Source of the DNA: Catenibacillus scindens
Lineage (GTDB): Bacteria > Bacillota > Clostridia > Lachnospirales > Lachnospiraceae
Direction of reading: 5' to 3'
DNA length: 64,000 nucleotides
Assembly (NCBI RefSeq): GCF_014202115.1
Contig: NZ_JACHFW010000004.1
Span: 1-64,000 of the forward strand
Below are positions 25,077-32,878 of this stretch, piece after piece; the stretch's first letter is position 1, and each line of letters starts with the position of its first letter. A program made the position numbers and the translations under genes. The notes beneath the pieces are model-generated. The model did not search any database. It was not told the DNA's origin and saw only the letters and a program-made list of their open reading frames with translations.

Positions 25077-25095
25077 AAAGTATTTTACTTTGCGA
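25077..25095 (-). repeat. Right inverted repeat of the switch (recombination site)
   Basis: AAAGTATTTTACTTTGCGA, the exact reverse complement of the left site. Extended arms TTCGTAAAG and CTTTGCGAA flank the 7-bp centre TATTTTA. The centres of the two sites are in opposite orientation, which predicts inversion and not deletion. Confidence 0.9.
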
Positions 25096-25206
25096 AATTA
25101 TCTAAATTTGTGCGACTATTCAGACGTAATCACGACGATTCTCAATATAAGCTGAAGAATCTTACCGGCATCGCAGAATAATTGCAAACCGACAGGTACA
25201 TAAAAA

Positions 25207-25252
25207 GACAGGAAAGATCAGATTCCGCTCATCTCTTTCCTGTCTTATTTTT
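25207..25252 (+). terminator. Terminator facing the OFF-oriented promoter
   Basis: Stem GACAGGAAAGA and TCTTTCCTGTC with a 16-nt loop, followed by TTATTTTT. It would stop transcription from the invertible promoter in its present orientation about 130 nt after initiation. Between the right repeat and this hairpin (25096-25206) I see no gene. Confidence 0.85.
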
Positions 25253-25292
25253 ACACCATTCATCAATTTCATTCAAAGGAGATCAGACAAAT

Positions 25293-25427
25293 TTACTTCT
25301 TTATTTTTGCCGCCGGCCTTTCCAGACGCCGCATTTCTTCCTCTCTTGCCTTTTGTTCCTCAGCCAGTCTTGCCTTGGCATCCTCCACAGATTCACCTTC
25401 TTTTGTCAAGACGCTTGATGCCTGATA
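25293..25427 (-). pseudogene. C-terminal remnant of an unknown gene
   Basis: An open frame of 44 codons after a stop, reading QASSVLTKEGESVEDAKARL and ending with a charged helix (EEMRRLERPAAKIKK). It has no start codon or ribosome binding site of its own and overlaps the end of the NADAR gene in another frame. It has the look of a natural charged C-terminal helix, so I call it the tail of a gene lost by deletion. The family is not recognised. Confidence 0.35.
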
Positions 25428-25888
25428 TCATCTCTAACTTGCATCAAAATTTTACCCAACAGATTTTGCCCTCTCCATTTATCAATGCAGAATCTGTTCT
25501 CATCTTTCATAGAAAGACCAATTCCCCAGATTCTGTCTTTTACAGCGCATTCCGCAATTATTTCTTTACCTGTCTTCTCCAGTTTTTCAGAAAGTTCAGG
25601 ATTCTGACGAAATTTTTCGCGTACGCCTCTGCGAACAATTTCTTCTCTTACCTTTATCCAGATCTTATCATCAAAATGCTGTACAGCTCTGCCTAATGCT
25701 TTTATTTCCGCCGCATTATCTGTCTGCAATATTTTTCTTGCTGTCTCCTGATCTTGAAACAGCAATGCTTTTTCGTACATCATATATTGTTCCATTGACG
25801 AAAATGTGACACCGCCAACTGTAAATTCAGTTAAATACCAGTTACTCAAATAACCATTCTCTTCTTCAGGATTATGAAAGCAGATCAT
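25406..25888 (-). CDS. NADAR-family (YbiA-like) protein
   Basis: A 160-residue protein beginning MICFHNPEEENGYLSNWYLTEF, with FSSMEQYMMYEKALLF, ALGRAVQHFDDKIW, GIGLSMKDENRF and GQNLLGKILMQVRD. These are the motifs of the NADAR/YbiA fold. Characterised members are N-glycosidases that act on riboflavin pathway intermediates or reverse ADP-ribosylation. AGGAGGAG precedes the ATG at 25888. It stands alone between gene remnants, so its cellular role here is unclear; NADAR genes are also found in defence and NAD-related islands. Confidence 0.85.
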   Translation of the reverse strand: MICFHNPEEENGYLSNWYLTEFTVGGVTFSSMEQYMMYEKALLFQDQETARKILQTDNAAEIKALGRAVQHFDDKIWIKVREEIVRRGVREKFRQNPELSEKLEKTGKEIIAECAVKDRIWGIGLSMKDENRFCIDKWRGQNLLGKILMQVRDDIRHQAS

Positions 25889-25916
25889 ATTTCTCCTCCT
25901 ATAGCTATCAGCAGCT

Positions 25917-26400
25917 TTACCGCATATTAAGTCCACACTGCTCTCCCATTTTACAGACAGCCACCTGCAGATCAAGATCATGTAAACCAGGATATGCTTC
26001 AAACATAAATTCAACTGGAAGAAGTTTAACAACTTCCTTACTGGACATTTTATATATCCATTGAAACAGCGCGTAAAACTGTCCAATCCAGTTTGGAGCA
26101 AATCCTCCTGATTCTTTTCCCTGTTTCATTTCATATTTATCATTCTTGAGGAAGTAATTAAATAAATCTTCTGCATCTGTTTTCCAAAAATGATATATTG
26201 GAAATTCTTTAAAATTTTTTTGTTCCTCCTCTGTTAGTTTGGCAAAGTGAATTTCAGCAGCTTACTGTGTCCCTAAAAGTAAATAAACTCCTACAATGCA
26301 ATCTTCTCGTGTATTTGTACTTTCCCCCAAATTATACAAAATAGTTATTTCATCTATATTAAACTCTCGACACCGCTTGACTGTTTGCAACTTATTCACA
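25917..26400 (-). pseudogene. Gene of unknown family interrupted by an in-frame stop
   Basis: One continuous minus-strand frame reads CREFNIDEITILYNLGESTN through VYLLLGTQ, then TAA (26262-26264), then carries on in the same frame with HFAKLTEEEQKNFKEFPIYH and ends VAVCKMGEQCGLNMR. Both halves look like ordinary protein, so a single nonsense mutation has split a gene of at least 160 codons. The 5' end runs into the palindrome at 26416-26451, which may have replaced the start. I do not recognise the family. Confidence 0.55.
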
Positions 26401-26415
26401 ATTTTTACTTGATAA

Positions 26416-26451
26416 GATGCCAGGGTCAAAAGACCTTTTGACCCCAACATC
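26416..26451. repeat. Short palindromic repeat sharing ends with the MITE-like element
   Basis: The 36-nt unit starts GATGCCAGGGTCAAAAG and ends CTTTTGACCCCAACATC, a near-perfect palindrome. The same two ends border the 245-bp element at 46309-46553, so this looks like a minimal copy with the ends joined and the interior lost. Confidence 0.8.
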
Positions 26452-26482
26452 TGGTGCCTCTGAAATCCAATTACTAAAACGC

Positions 26483-26531
26483 AAAAAAGCCCTTGAAAAT
26501 GCCCGTCTTACGGGATTTTCAAGGGCTTTTT
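26483..26531 (-). terminator. Terminator after tsf
   Basis: A long hairpin, AGCCCTTGAAAAT with ATTTTCAAGGGCT and an inner CCCGT/ACGGG stem, ends in a run of T on the minus strand (AAAAAA at 26483-26488 on the plus strand). It closes the rpsB-tsf unit; the opposite-strand T run may also make it work from the left. Confidence 0.9.
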
Positions 26532-26551
26532 GCACCTTTTACTTTAGGAAA

Positions 26552-27478
26552 TTACATTCCTGCCTGCTTAGCTACCTCAGCAGCGAAATCGTCCTCGCGT
26601 TTTTCCATACCTTCACCGGTCTCGAAACGAACGAAGGATTTGATCTTAATGGAAGTGCCAACTTCTTTGGCAACGCTGTCCACGTATTTCTGAACAGTGA
26701 GATCACCGTCTTTTACATAAGCCTGGTCAACAAGACAAACTTCTTTCAGCTCTTTGTTGAGACGGCCGATAATCATCTTCTCAATAATGTTGTCCGGCTT
26801 GTCCGGATTTTCATTTTTAGCGGCTGCCTTTAAGATTTCTTTTTCGCTTTCAATGAAATCTGCGGGAACTTCGCTTCTGTCCACATATTTCGGATTTAAA
26901 GCGGCAACCTGCATTGCTACGTTCTTGCCGCACTCTTTTACAGCTTCGCTGTCGGAATCTGTCTCAAGAGCTACAACAACACCGATCTTACCGCCGGCAT
27001 GGATGTAAGATGCAACAATACCGTTGTCAATGGATACTTTCTGGAATCTGCGGATGCTTAACTTTTCGCCGATAACTGCGATCTTCTGGGAAAGTGCCTG
27101 CTCTACAGTAAGAGATGTATCCTCAGCCCATGGTTCTGCCATAAATGCTTCAAGAGTTTCAGCCTTTGTATCAAGTGCCTGAGCTGCAACTTTTGCCACA
27201 TATGCCTGGAAATCCGCATTTTTGGCAACGAAGTCTGTCTCAGAGTTAACTTCAACGATCGCTGCTGCTTTTCCGCAGTCACAGGCTTTGATCGCAACGA
27301 TACCTTCAGCCGCGATTCTGTTAGCCTTTTTAGCCATAGCTGCAAGACCTTTTTCTCTTAAAAACTCTACAGCTTTTTCCATATCGCCGTTGGTCTCAGT
27401 GAGGGCCTTTTTGCAGTCCATCATACCAGCGCCAGTTGATTCTCTGAGTTCTTTTACCATTGCTGCTGTAATTGCCAT
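26552..27478 (-). CDS. tsf: Elongation factor Ts
   Basis: A 308-residue EF-Ts, the nucleotide exchange factor that recycles EF-Tu-GDP. It begins MAITAAMVKELRESTGAGMMDCKKAL, the conserved UBA-like N-terminus, and continues with VNSETDFVAKN, the segment that contacts EF-Tu, then the dimerisation domain (YIHAGGKIGVVVAL and GKNVAMQVAALNPKYV). Length is typical. GGAGG lies 8 nt before the ATG at 27478; five extra codons upstream are not used. It is the second gene of the rpsB-tsf operon. Confidence 0.97.
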   Translation of the reverse strand: MAITAAMVKELRESTGAGMMDCKKALTETNGDMEKAVEFLREKGLAAMAKKANRIAAEGIVAIKACDCGKAAAIVEVNSETDFVAKNADFQAYVAKVAAQALDTKAETLEAFMAEPWAEDTSLTVEQALSQKIAVIGEKLSIRRFQKVSIDNGIVASYIHAGGKIGVVVALETDSDSEAVKECGKNVAMQVAALNPKYVDRSEVPADFIESEKEILKAAAKNENPDKPDNIIEKMIIGRLNKELKEVCLVDQAYVKDGDLTVQKYVDSVAKEVGTSIKIKSFVRFETGEGMEKREDDFAAEVAKQAGM

Positions 27479-27506
27479 GATTAATTCCTCCAAATAAATA
27501 ATTGTT

Positions 27507-28265
27507 TTAAGCTTCTTCTACAACTTCTTCTTCGGATTCAGCTTCAACAGCCTCTCCCTCAGATGTACCCTCGTCATACTGCTCGCCCTGGTTAGCCTCA
27601 ATAACAGCGTCAGCCATCTTGGAAACAATCAGTTTGACAGCTCTGATAGCGTCATCATTACCTGGGATGACATAATCGAGTTCTTCGGGGTCACAGTTTG
27701 TATCCGCAATACCGATTAATGGAATACCTAAGATATGAGCTTCCTGAACGCAGATTCTCTCTTTTCTCGGATCAACAACGAAGATCGCATCCGGAGCTTT
27801 CTTCATATCTTTGATACCGCCAAGGTTCTTCTCCAGTTTTTCCCATTCTTTCTTTAATGCTGTAACTTCTTTCTTAGGAAGAACATCAAATGTTCCGTCC
27901 TCTGCCATAGCTTCGATCTCTTTCAGTCTCTCAATACGGCTCTGGATTGTCTTGAAGTTTGTCAGCATACCGCCTAACCATCTCTGGTTTACATAATACA
28001 TGCCACAGCGCTCAGCCTCTGTCTTGATAGCGTCCTGAGCCTGTTTCTTTGTACCAACGAAAAGGATCTTGCCGCCGTCAGCAACGATATCTTTGATAGC
28101 GTTGTAAGCATCGTCAACCATACCTACAGATTTCTGTAAGTCGATAATGTAGATACCATTTCTTTCTGTGTAGATGTATGGAGCCATCTTAGGGTTCCAT
28201 CTTCTTGTCTGATGGCCGAAATGCACACCGGCTTCAAGTAACTGTTTCATTGAAATAACACTCAT
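27507..28265 (-). CDS. rpsB: 30S ribosomal protein S2
   Basis: A 252-residue S2 protein beginning [27 protein letters not shown], with the conserved [24 protein letters not shown] and [16 protein letters not shown] motifs and [24 protein letters not shown]. An acidic tail ([14 protein letters not shown]-like) follows, as in other Clostridia. It binds the 30S head-body junction with S1. AGGAGG precedes the start. Promoter and leader are at 28266-28412. Confidence 0.98.
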   Translation of the reverse strand: MSVISMKQLLEAGVHFGHQTRRWNPKMAPYIYTERNGIYIIDLQKSVGMVDDAYNAIKDIVADGGKILFVGTKKQAQDAIKTEAERCGMYYVNQRWLGGMLTNFKTIQSRIERLKEIEAMAEDGTFDVLPKKEVTALKKEWEKLEKNLGGIKDMKKAPDAIFVVDPRKERICVQEAHILGIPLIGIADTNCDPEELDYVIPGNDDAIRAVKLIVSKMADAVIEANQGEQYDEGTSEGEAVEAESEEEVVEEA

Positions 28266-28412
28266 GATATACCTCCTGGTTTATACTTCCGCAGATTTCA
28301 TCTTTTCCGGAAACCGCCCTTTCCTCCGAAACGGCGGCACCTTTCCGCAAAATCGACCTGCGTGTTAATTTTTACCGAAAAGATTATAGCATAAAAGGCC
28401 CGCATTAAGCAA
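28266..28412 (-). promoter_or_regulatory. rpsB promoter and structured leader
   Basis: A -35 TTGCTT (28407-28412) and a -10 TATAAT (28383-28388) are 18 bp apart. The transcript would have a leader of about 110 nt rich in complementary GC segments (GGTGCCGCCGTTTC, GGAAAGGGCGGTTTCC). Such a leader is consistent with ribosomal-protein autoregulation, but I cannot match it to a known class. Confidence 0.65.
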
Positions 28413-28426
28413 GCCTTTTCTTACGC

Positions 28427-29194
28427 TTATTTCAGTTTTTTCAATTCATCGAAGACCACATCATTCAGCACTTTAATATATGTGCCCTTCATCCCCGATG
28501 AGCGGGACTCAATAACCCCGGCGCTCTCAAACTTGCGCAGAGCGTTGACGATCACTGAGCGGGTAATCCCCACCCGGTCCGCGATCTTGCTGGCAACAAG
28601 GATTCCTTCATTTCCGTCAAGTTCCTCAAAAATATGCTGAATGGCCTCCAGCTCCGAAAAAGATAAAGTGCTGATGGCAGACCGCACAATCTGAATTTTT
28701 CGCGTTTCTTCCGCATTCTCCTCGTTGACAGAGCGAAGCATTTCAAGTCCTACAACGGTTGTTCCATACTCGCTGAGAATAATATCGTCAATTTCGTAGG
28801 GAGTGCTGTCACGGTAGATAAACAGCGTTCCCAGCCGTTCCCCCGCGATATCAATAGGCGTAACAATGGCTTCGTATTTTGAAACCCCATCGCCTGTAAA
28901 ACCTAAAGTGATCAGATTAACATTTTCCTTTGTAGACAAAATACTTAACAGACGTTCATTTAAAAGGGTATCTATATGCTCTCCCACATTGTCACAGATC
29001 AGTTCGTGGATCACAGTGATACCGGCGCGTTCTTTAATACCAAGGACTTTTCCTTTTTTGCTGATCACAAGAATATTGGATTCCAGAATCTCACTGAGGA
29101 CTTCGCAGATATCATTAAACACAACCATATTTGAGTTGTTATTGTGAAGCAATTTGTTTATTTTTCTTGTCTTATCAAGCAGTTGTACACCCAT
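28427..29194 (-). CDS. codY: GTP- and BCAA-sensing repressor CodY
   Basis: A 255-residue CodY. The N-terminal GAF domain (LLDKTRKINKLL through GERLGTLFIYRD) senses branched-chain amino acids and GTP. The C-terminal winged helix contains ASKIADRVGITRSVIVNALRKFESAG, the conserved recognition helix. It represses biosynthetic and starvation genes, and commonly ilv genes; an ilvE lies 20 kb away here. The upstream neighbour in the same direction is topA, as in many Firmicutes. Translation starts at an ATG preceded by AGGAGG. Confidence 0.97.
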   Translation of the reverse strand: MGVQLLDKTRKINKLLHNNNSNMVVFNDICEVLSEILESNILVISKKGKVLGIKERAGITVIHELICDNVGEHIDTLLNERLLSILSTKENVNLITLGFTGDGVSKYEAIVTPIDIAGERLGTLFIYRDSTPYEIDDIILSEYGTTVVGLEMLRSVNEENAEETRKIQIVRSAISTLSFSELEAIQHIFEELDGNEGILVASKIADRVGITRSVIVNALRKFESAGVIESRSSGMKGTYIKVLNDVVFDELKKLK

Positions 29195-29268
29195 GTGCTA
29201 CCTCCTGAACTGTCTAACTTTTTAAATTATATACATCCAATTATGCAAATAGTCTTTAGGTTCATATT

Positions 29269-29297
29269 ATTTTAACACAATTTCTGGAAAGTCACAA
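29269..29297 (-). promoter_or_regulatory. Probable codY promoter
   Basis: TTGTGA (29292-29297) and TAAAAT (29269-29274) are separated by 17 bp on the minus strand, about 75 nt before codY. The surrounding 29195-29510 is AT-rich and has no gene. Confidence 0.5.
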
Positions 29298-29399
29298 GGG
29301 CTATCCGAAAAAAAAGTTTATTTTAATCAAAATTTATTGACAACTGATGAAATTAAGACAACTAATACAATATATATGAGACAAATGACAAAAGGTTAT

Positions 29400-29423
29400 A
29401 AATTTCATGATTACATGAAATTT
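29400..29423. promoter_or_regulatory. Operator-like palindrome upstream of codY
   Basis: AAATTTCATG, 4 nt, CATGAAATTT: a perfect 10-bp inverted repeat in the gap between the topA terminator and the codY promoter. It has no T run, so it is not a terminator. It may be a protein-binding site; it does not match the CodY box (AATTTTCWGAAAATT) closely. Confidence 0.45.
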
Positions 29424-29510
29424 TATGACTTTTGGGAGCAATCTGTATCTCATGCCCATTTGTCGGGCAGCTCATATGCATAATTATTCATTTCCATGGT
29501 TCTCTGCCTG

Positions 29511-29540
29511 AAAAAAAGGCAATGCCGCTGCGGCATTGCC
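29511..29540 (-). terminator. Terminator after topA
   Basis: Hairpin GGCAATGCC and GGCATTGCC with a 5-nt loop, followed on the minus strand by seven T (29511-29517 as A). It separates topA from codY. Confidence 0.9.
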
Positions 29541-29566
29541 CTGAATCTTTAAGGATTTGACTGAGA

Positions 29567-31657
29567 TCATCCTGCGTTCTGCCGGGCCTCGTCGGATTTT
29601 ATATTTTCAACGTAACCGCACTGCTGATTAAGACATACAAGCTTGCTGCCTTTGTAGACAAGCACTTCGCCGCACTCAGGGCATCGCTTGTCTGACGGGC
29701 GCTGCCACGTCATAAAGTCGCAGTCCGGATTATTCTCACATCCATAATACTTCCGGCCCTTCTGTGTCTTTCGGATGACAATATCCCCGCCGCATTTGGG
29801 ACATTTAACGCCGATCTTTTCAAAATAAGTCTTTGTGTTGCGGCATTCCGGGAAACCGGGGCACGCCAGAAACTTGCCGTGAGGGCCGTACTTGATAACC
29901 ATATTTCTGCCGCACTGATCGCAGATCACATCGGAAACCTCATCCTCGATCTTCACCTGCTCCAACTCTTCCTGGGCGTGATCCACCGCTTCCTTGAGAT
30001 CCGGATAAAAGTTTCGGATGACTGTCTTATAACTGATCGTCCCCTCCTCGATCTTATCCAGGAGGAACTCAAGATTGGCTGTAAATGCCACATCCACAAT
30101 ACTGGAAAAAGCTTCCACCATGATCTTATTGACGATCTCGCCAAGTTCTGTAACGTAAAGATTTTTATTTTCTTTGGCAATATATCGCCGGGCAATAATA
30201 GTAGTGATGGTTGGCGCATAGGTGCTGGGACGTCCGATTCCCAGTTCTTCAAGAGTTTTTACAAGGGATGCCTCTGTAAAATGGGCCGGCGGCTGGGTAA
30301 AATGCTGCTTTTCCTCGTAATCGACAAATGTCAGTTTGCTTTCTTTGGTCAGTTTTTTGGAGAGGACATTCTTTTCAACTTTATCCTCCTCCTGACGGTA
30401 CACAGAGAGATAACCGTCAAACTTAATCTTAGAGGCGGCCACGCTGAACAGGTGGTCGCCGGCCTGAATCTTTACAGATGTCGTCTCATAGACAGCGTCT
30501 GTCATGCGGCTGGCCAGAAAACGGTTCCAGATTAGCTGATAGAGGCGGAACTGATCTCTTGACAGGGACTCTTTCACCTTTACCGGCGTCATAGTCAGGT
30601 ATGTGGGGCGAATCGCCTCATGGGCGTCCTGGATCTTTTTATTATCCTTTCCGGTTTTAGTTCCCTGAACCACATAATCGGCGCCGTAAGTTTTATCAAT
30701 ATATTTTTTCACATTAGCGTCCGCTTCTTCCGAGATACGGGTAGAGTCGGTACGGAGATAGGTGATCAGGCCCACAGAGCCTTCCCCTTCAATATCCACG
30801 CCCTCATAAAGCTGCTGAGCGAGACGCATCGTCTTCTGTGTGGAAAAATTAAGCTGCTTTGACGCCTCCTGCTGCAATGTACTTGTTGTAAAGGGAAGGG
30901 GAGATTTTTTGCTCCGCTCACCTACCTTGATTTCCCTGATCTCATACTGAGCGTTCTCCAGACTTTCAATAATCTTATCCATCTCCTCTTTAGAGTGGAT
31001 CTCCTTATTGCCGTGGATATCTCCCACATATTTCGCCTGCAGGGGTTTTGTATCCCCATCGACTTTTAAAAGGACATCCAAAGTCCAGTATTCCTGCGGT
31101 ATAAAAGATTCGATCTCCTTTTCCCGGTCGCAGATGATCCGCAGAGCTACCGACTGGACACGGCCCGCGCTCAGTCCCCGCTTCACTTTCGCCCACAGCA
31201 GGGGACTGATGCTGTAGCCCACCATCCGATCTAAAATTCTCCGGGCCTGCTGGGCGTCCACAAGATTCATATTGATCTTGCGGGCATGTTTCAGGGAATT
31301 TTTCACCGCCGTCTTTGTGATCTCGTTAAACGTTATGCGGTTGGTGGCCTTTTCATCCAGCTTTAAGGCGTAAGCAAGGTGCCATGAAATCGCCTCTCCC
31401 TCCCGGTCGGGGTCGGTTGCCAGATAAACTTTGTCTGCTTTTTTTACTTCCTTTCTCAGCATAGCGAGAACATCGCCCTTGCCGCGGATCGTTATATATT
31501 TAGGTTCAAAATCATGTTCGATATCAATTCCCATCTGACTTTTAGGCAGATCACGGACATGACCGTTGGAAGCTACGACTGTATAATTTGCCCCCAGAAA
31601 TTTATTGATGGTTTTTGCTTTCGCCGGGGATTCAACAATGACCAGATATTTTGCCAT
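29567..31657 (-). CDS. topA: DNA topoisomerase I
   Basis: A 696-residue type IA topoisomerase that relaxes negative supercoils. The Toprim domain begins MAKYLVIVESPAKAKTINKFLG and includes ATDPDREGEAISWHL. The active-site tyrosine lies in VGLITYLRTDSTRIS. Three C-terminal zinc ribbons follow: CDQCGRNMVIKYG...FPEC, CPKCGGDI...NPDC and CPECGEVL...QQC. GGAGG precedes the ATG at 31657; the longer frame to 31765 runs back over dprA and is rejected. Confidence 0.97.
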   Translation of the reverse strand: MAKYLVIVESPAKAKTINKFLGANYTVVASNGHVRDLPKSQMGIDIEHDFEPKYITIRGKGDVLAMLRKEVKKADKVYLATDPDREGEAISWHLAYALKLDEKATNRITFNEITKTAVKNSLKHARKINMNLVDAQQARRILDRMVGYSISPLLWAKVKRGLSAGRVQSVALRIICDREKEIESFIPQEYWTLDVLLKVDGDTKPLQAKYVGDIHGNKEIHSKEEMDKIIESLENAQYEIREIKVGERSKKSPLPFTTSTLQQEASKQLNFSTQKTMRLAQQLYEGVDIEGEGSVGLITYLRTDSTRISEEADANVKKYIDKTYGADYVVQGTKTGKDNKKIQDAHEAIRPTYLTMTPVKVKESLSRDQFRLYQLIWNRFLASRMTDAVYETTSVKIQAGDHLFSVAASKIKFDGYLSVYRQEEDKVEKNVLSKKLTKESKLTFVDYEEKQHFTQPPAHFTEASLVKTLEELGIGRPSTYAPTITTIIARRYIAKENKNLYVTELGEIVNKIMVEAFSSIVDVAFTANLEFLLDKIEEGTISYKTVIRNFYPDLKEAVDHAQEELEQVKIEDEVSDVICDQCGRNMVIKYGPHGKFLACPGFPECRNTKTYFEKIGVKCPKCGGDIVIRKTQKGRKYYGCENNPDCDFMTWQRPSDKRCPECGEVLVYKGSKLVCLNQQCGYVENIKSDEARQNAG

Positions 31658-31719
31658 TACCATTCCTCCAAAAAATTTCGTCCGGACCTTCTCCCTTCGG
31701 CCTGGCCGCTTTCGGAAGA

Positions 31720-32847
31720 TCACAGTTTCTTTATATAATAATTCTTGCCGACTTGACGGGCGCATCCCTTCACACTAAGGGAAAGCAGCGCTTTCGCAGT
31801 GTGTGTATAATCAAGCCGCGCTTCATACGCAATCTGTTCAATGCTTTTGGCATCTAAACACAAGCTAGGATACACCAATTTTTCTAAATTATCAAGCACA
31901 AACTTATTTTTCACCGGAAGTTTTACAGAAATTTTATAGTCCTCTAAAATGTCCTCAGGTCCTGTCACCATCGTCGCACCATCCAAAATCAGACTATTGC
32001 ACCCCTCTGAAAGCTCGTCCACCGGCCGCCCAGGAACCGCGAAAATATCCTTCCCCTGCTCCAGGCCAAATCCCGCTGTGATGAGAGAGCCGCTTTTTTT
32101 CCGTGCCTCCACCACAACAATCCCATCGGAAAGGCCGCTGATGATACGGTTTCTGAAGGGAAAATGCCAGAACAGAGGCCGCTGCCCCGGTTTAAACTCT
32201 GAGATGATCCCTCCCTGAGTTTTCATCTGTTCAAAAAGCTGTATATTTTCCTGGGGATAGCAAATATTCACACCGCAGCCCAAAATCCCCCATGTCTTGT
32301 GGCCGGCCTCAAGAGCCCCGGCGTGGGCCCGTCCGTCAATTCCCAGAGCCAGCCCGCTGATGACCTGCACTCCGGCATAAGCCAGAACCTCCCCAAAATG
32401 CCGGGCCGTCTCCAGGCCAAAGGGCGACGGGTTTCTGGCGCCTACAATGGCCACCGTCTTTTTATCCGGGTCGGGCAGGACGCCTTTATAAAAAAGTCCG
32501 AAAGGGCAGTTGGCTATATATTTTAATTTTTCCGGAAAATCCTCATCCATACAGCCTACAAATGAAATGCCTCTTTCTGATAACTTATTATATTCTCTCT
32601 CAATGACAGATATATCTCTTGTTTTGAGAATCTCTCTTTTTAATTTGTAAGGGATTTCCCCGGAAGCGGAAATCTGCTCATCCTTCACAGAAAAAACATG
32701 TTCAATACCGCCGCAGACTTCTACAAATTTTGACAATCCGACGATCCCAAACTCAATAAGGCTGCACAGCCAGTAGCAGCACAGCTTCAAATATAACTTT
32801 GCATTCTTTTCAAGCAGCTCTTTTGCCAGCAGTTCCTTTGCCGCCAT
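31720..32847 (-). CDS. dprA: DNA-processing protein DprA
   Basis: A 375-residue DprA/Smf protein. The Rossmann-like core has VAIVGARNPSPFGLETARHFG, VISGLALGIDGRAHAGAL, GILGCGVNICYPQENIQLF, FPFRNRIISGLSDG and GSLITAGFGLEQGKDIFAVPG. A C-terminal winged helix follows (YPSLCLDAKSIEQIAYEARL). It loads RecA onto incoming single-stranded DNA. It is coupled to comM upstream and topA downstream. No other competence genes are visible. Confidence 0.96.
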   Translation of the reverse strand: MAAKELLAKELLEKNAKLYLKLCCYWLCSLIEFGIVGLSKFVEVCGGIEHVFSVKDEQISASGEIPYKLKREILKTRDISVIEREYNKLSERGISFVGCMDEDFPEKLKYIANCPFGLFYKGVLPDPDKKTVAIVGARNPSPFGLETARHFGEVLAYAGVQVISGLALGIDGRAHAGALEAGHKTWGILGCGVNICYPQENIQLFEQMKTQGGIISEFKPGQRPLFWHFPFRNRIISGLSDGIVVVEARKKSGSLITAGFGLEQGKDIFAVPGRPVDELSEGCNSLILDGATMVTGPEDILEDYKISVKLPVKNKFVLDNLEKLVYPSLCLDAKSIEQIAYEARLDYTHTAKALLSLSVKGCARQVGKNYYIKKL

Positions 32848-32878
32848 ATCTTTTCCCTCCCCTTTTATCTTCTATTTT

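Larger units (their letters stand above)
23986..25095. other. Invertible promoter element carrying its own tyrosine recombinase
   Basis: The 19-bp inverted repeats at 23986-24004 and 25077-25095 enclose 1,072 bp that hold one recombinase gene and one outward-facing consensus promoter. The promoter -10 box ends 9 bp before the right repeat. In the present orientation it reads rightward into a terminator at 25207-25252. After recombination between the repeats it would read leftward across the left repeat into the EPS operon with a leader of about 170 nt. I see no consensus sigma-A promoter in the fixed 23813-23985 segment. Inversion itself is inferred, not observed. Confidence 0.8.

Noticed and set aside
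29911-29950. Extra zinc-finger gene downstream of topA
   Set aside because: The cysteine pairs belong to the C-terminal zinc ribbons of topoisomerase I.
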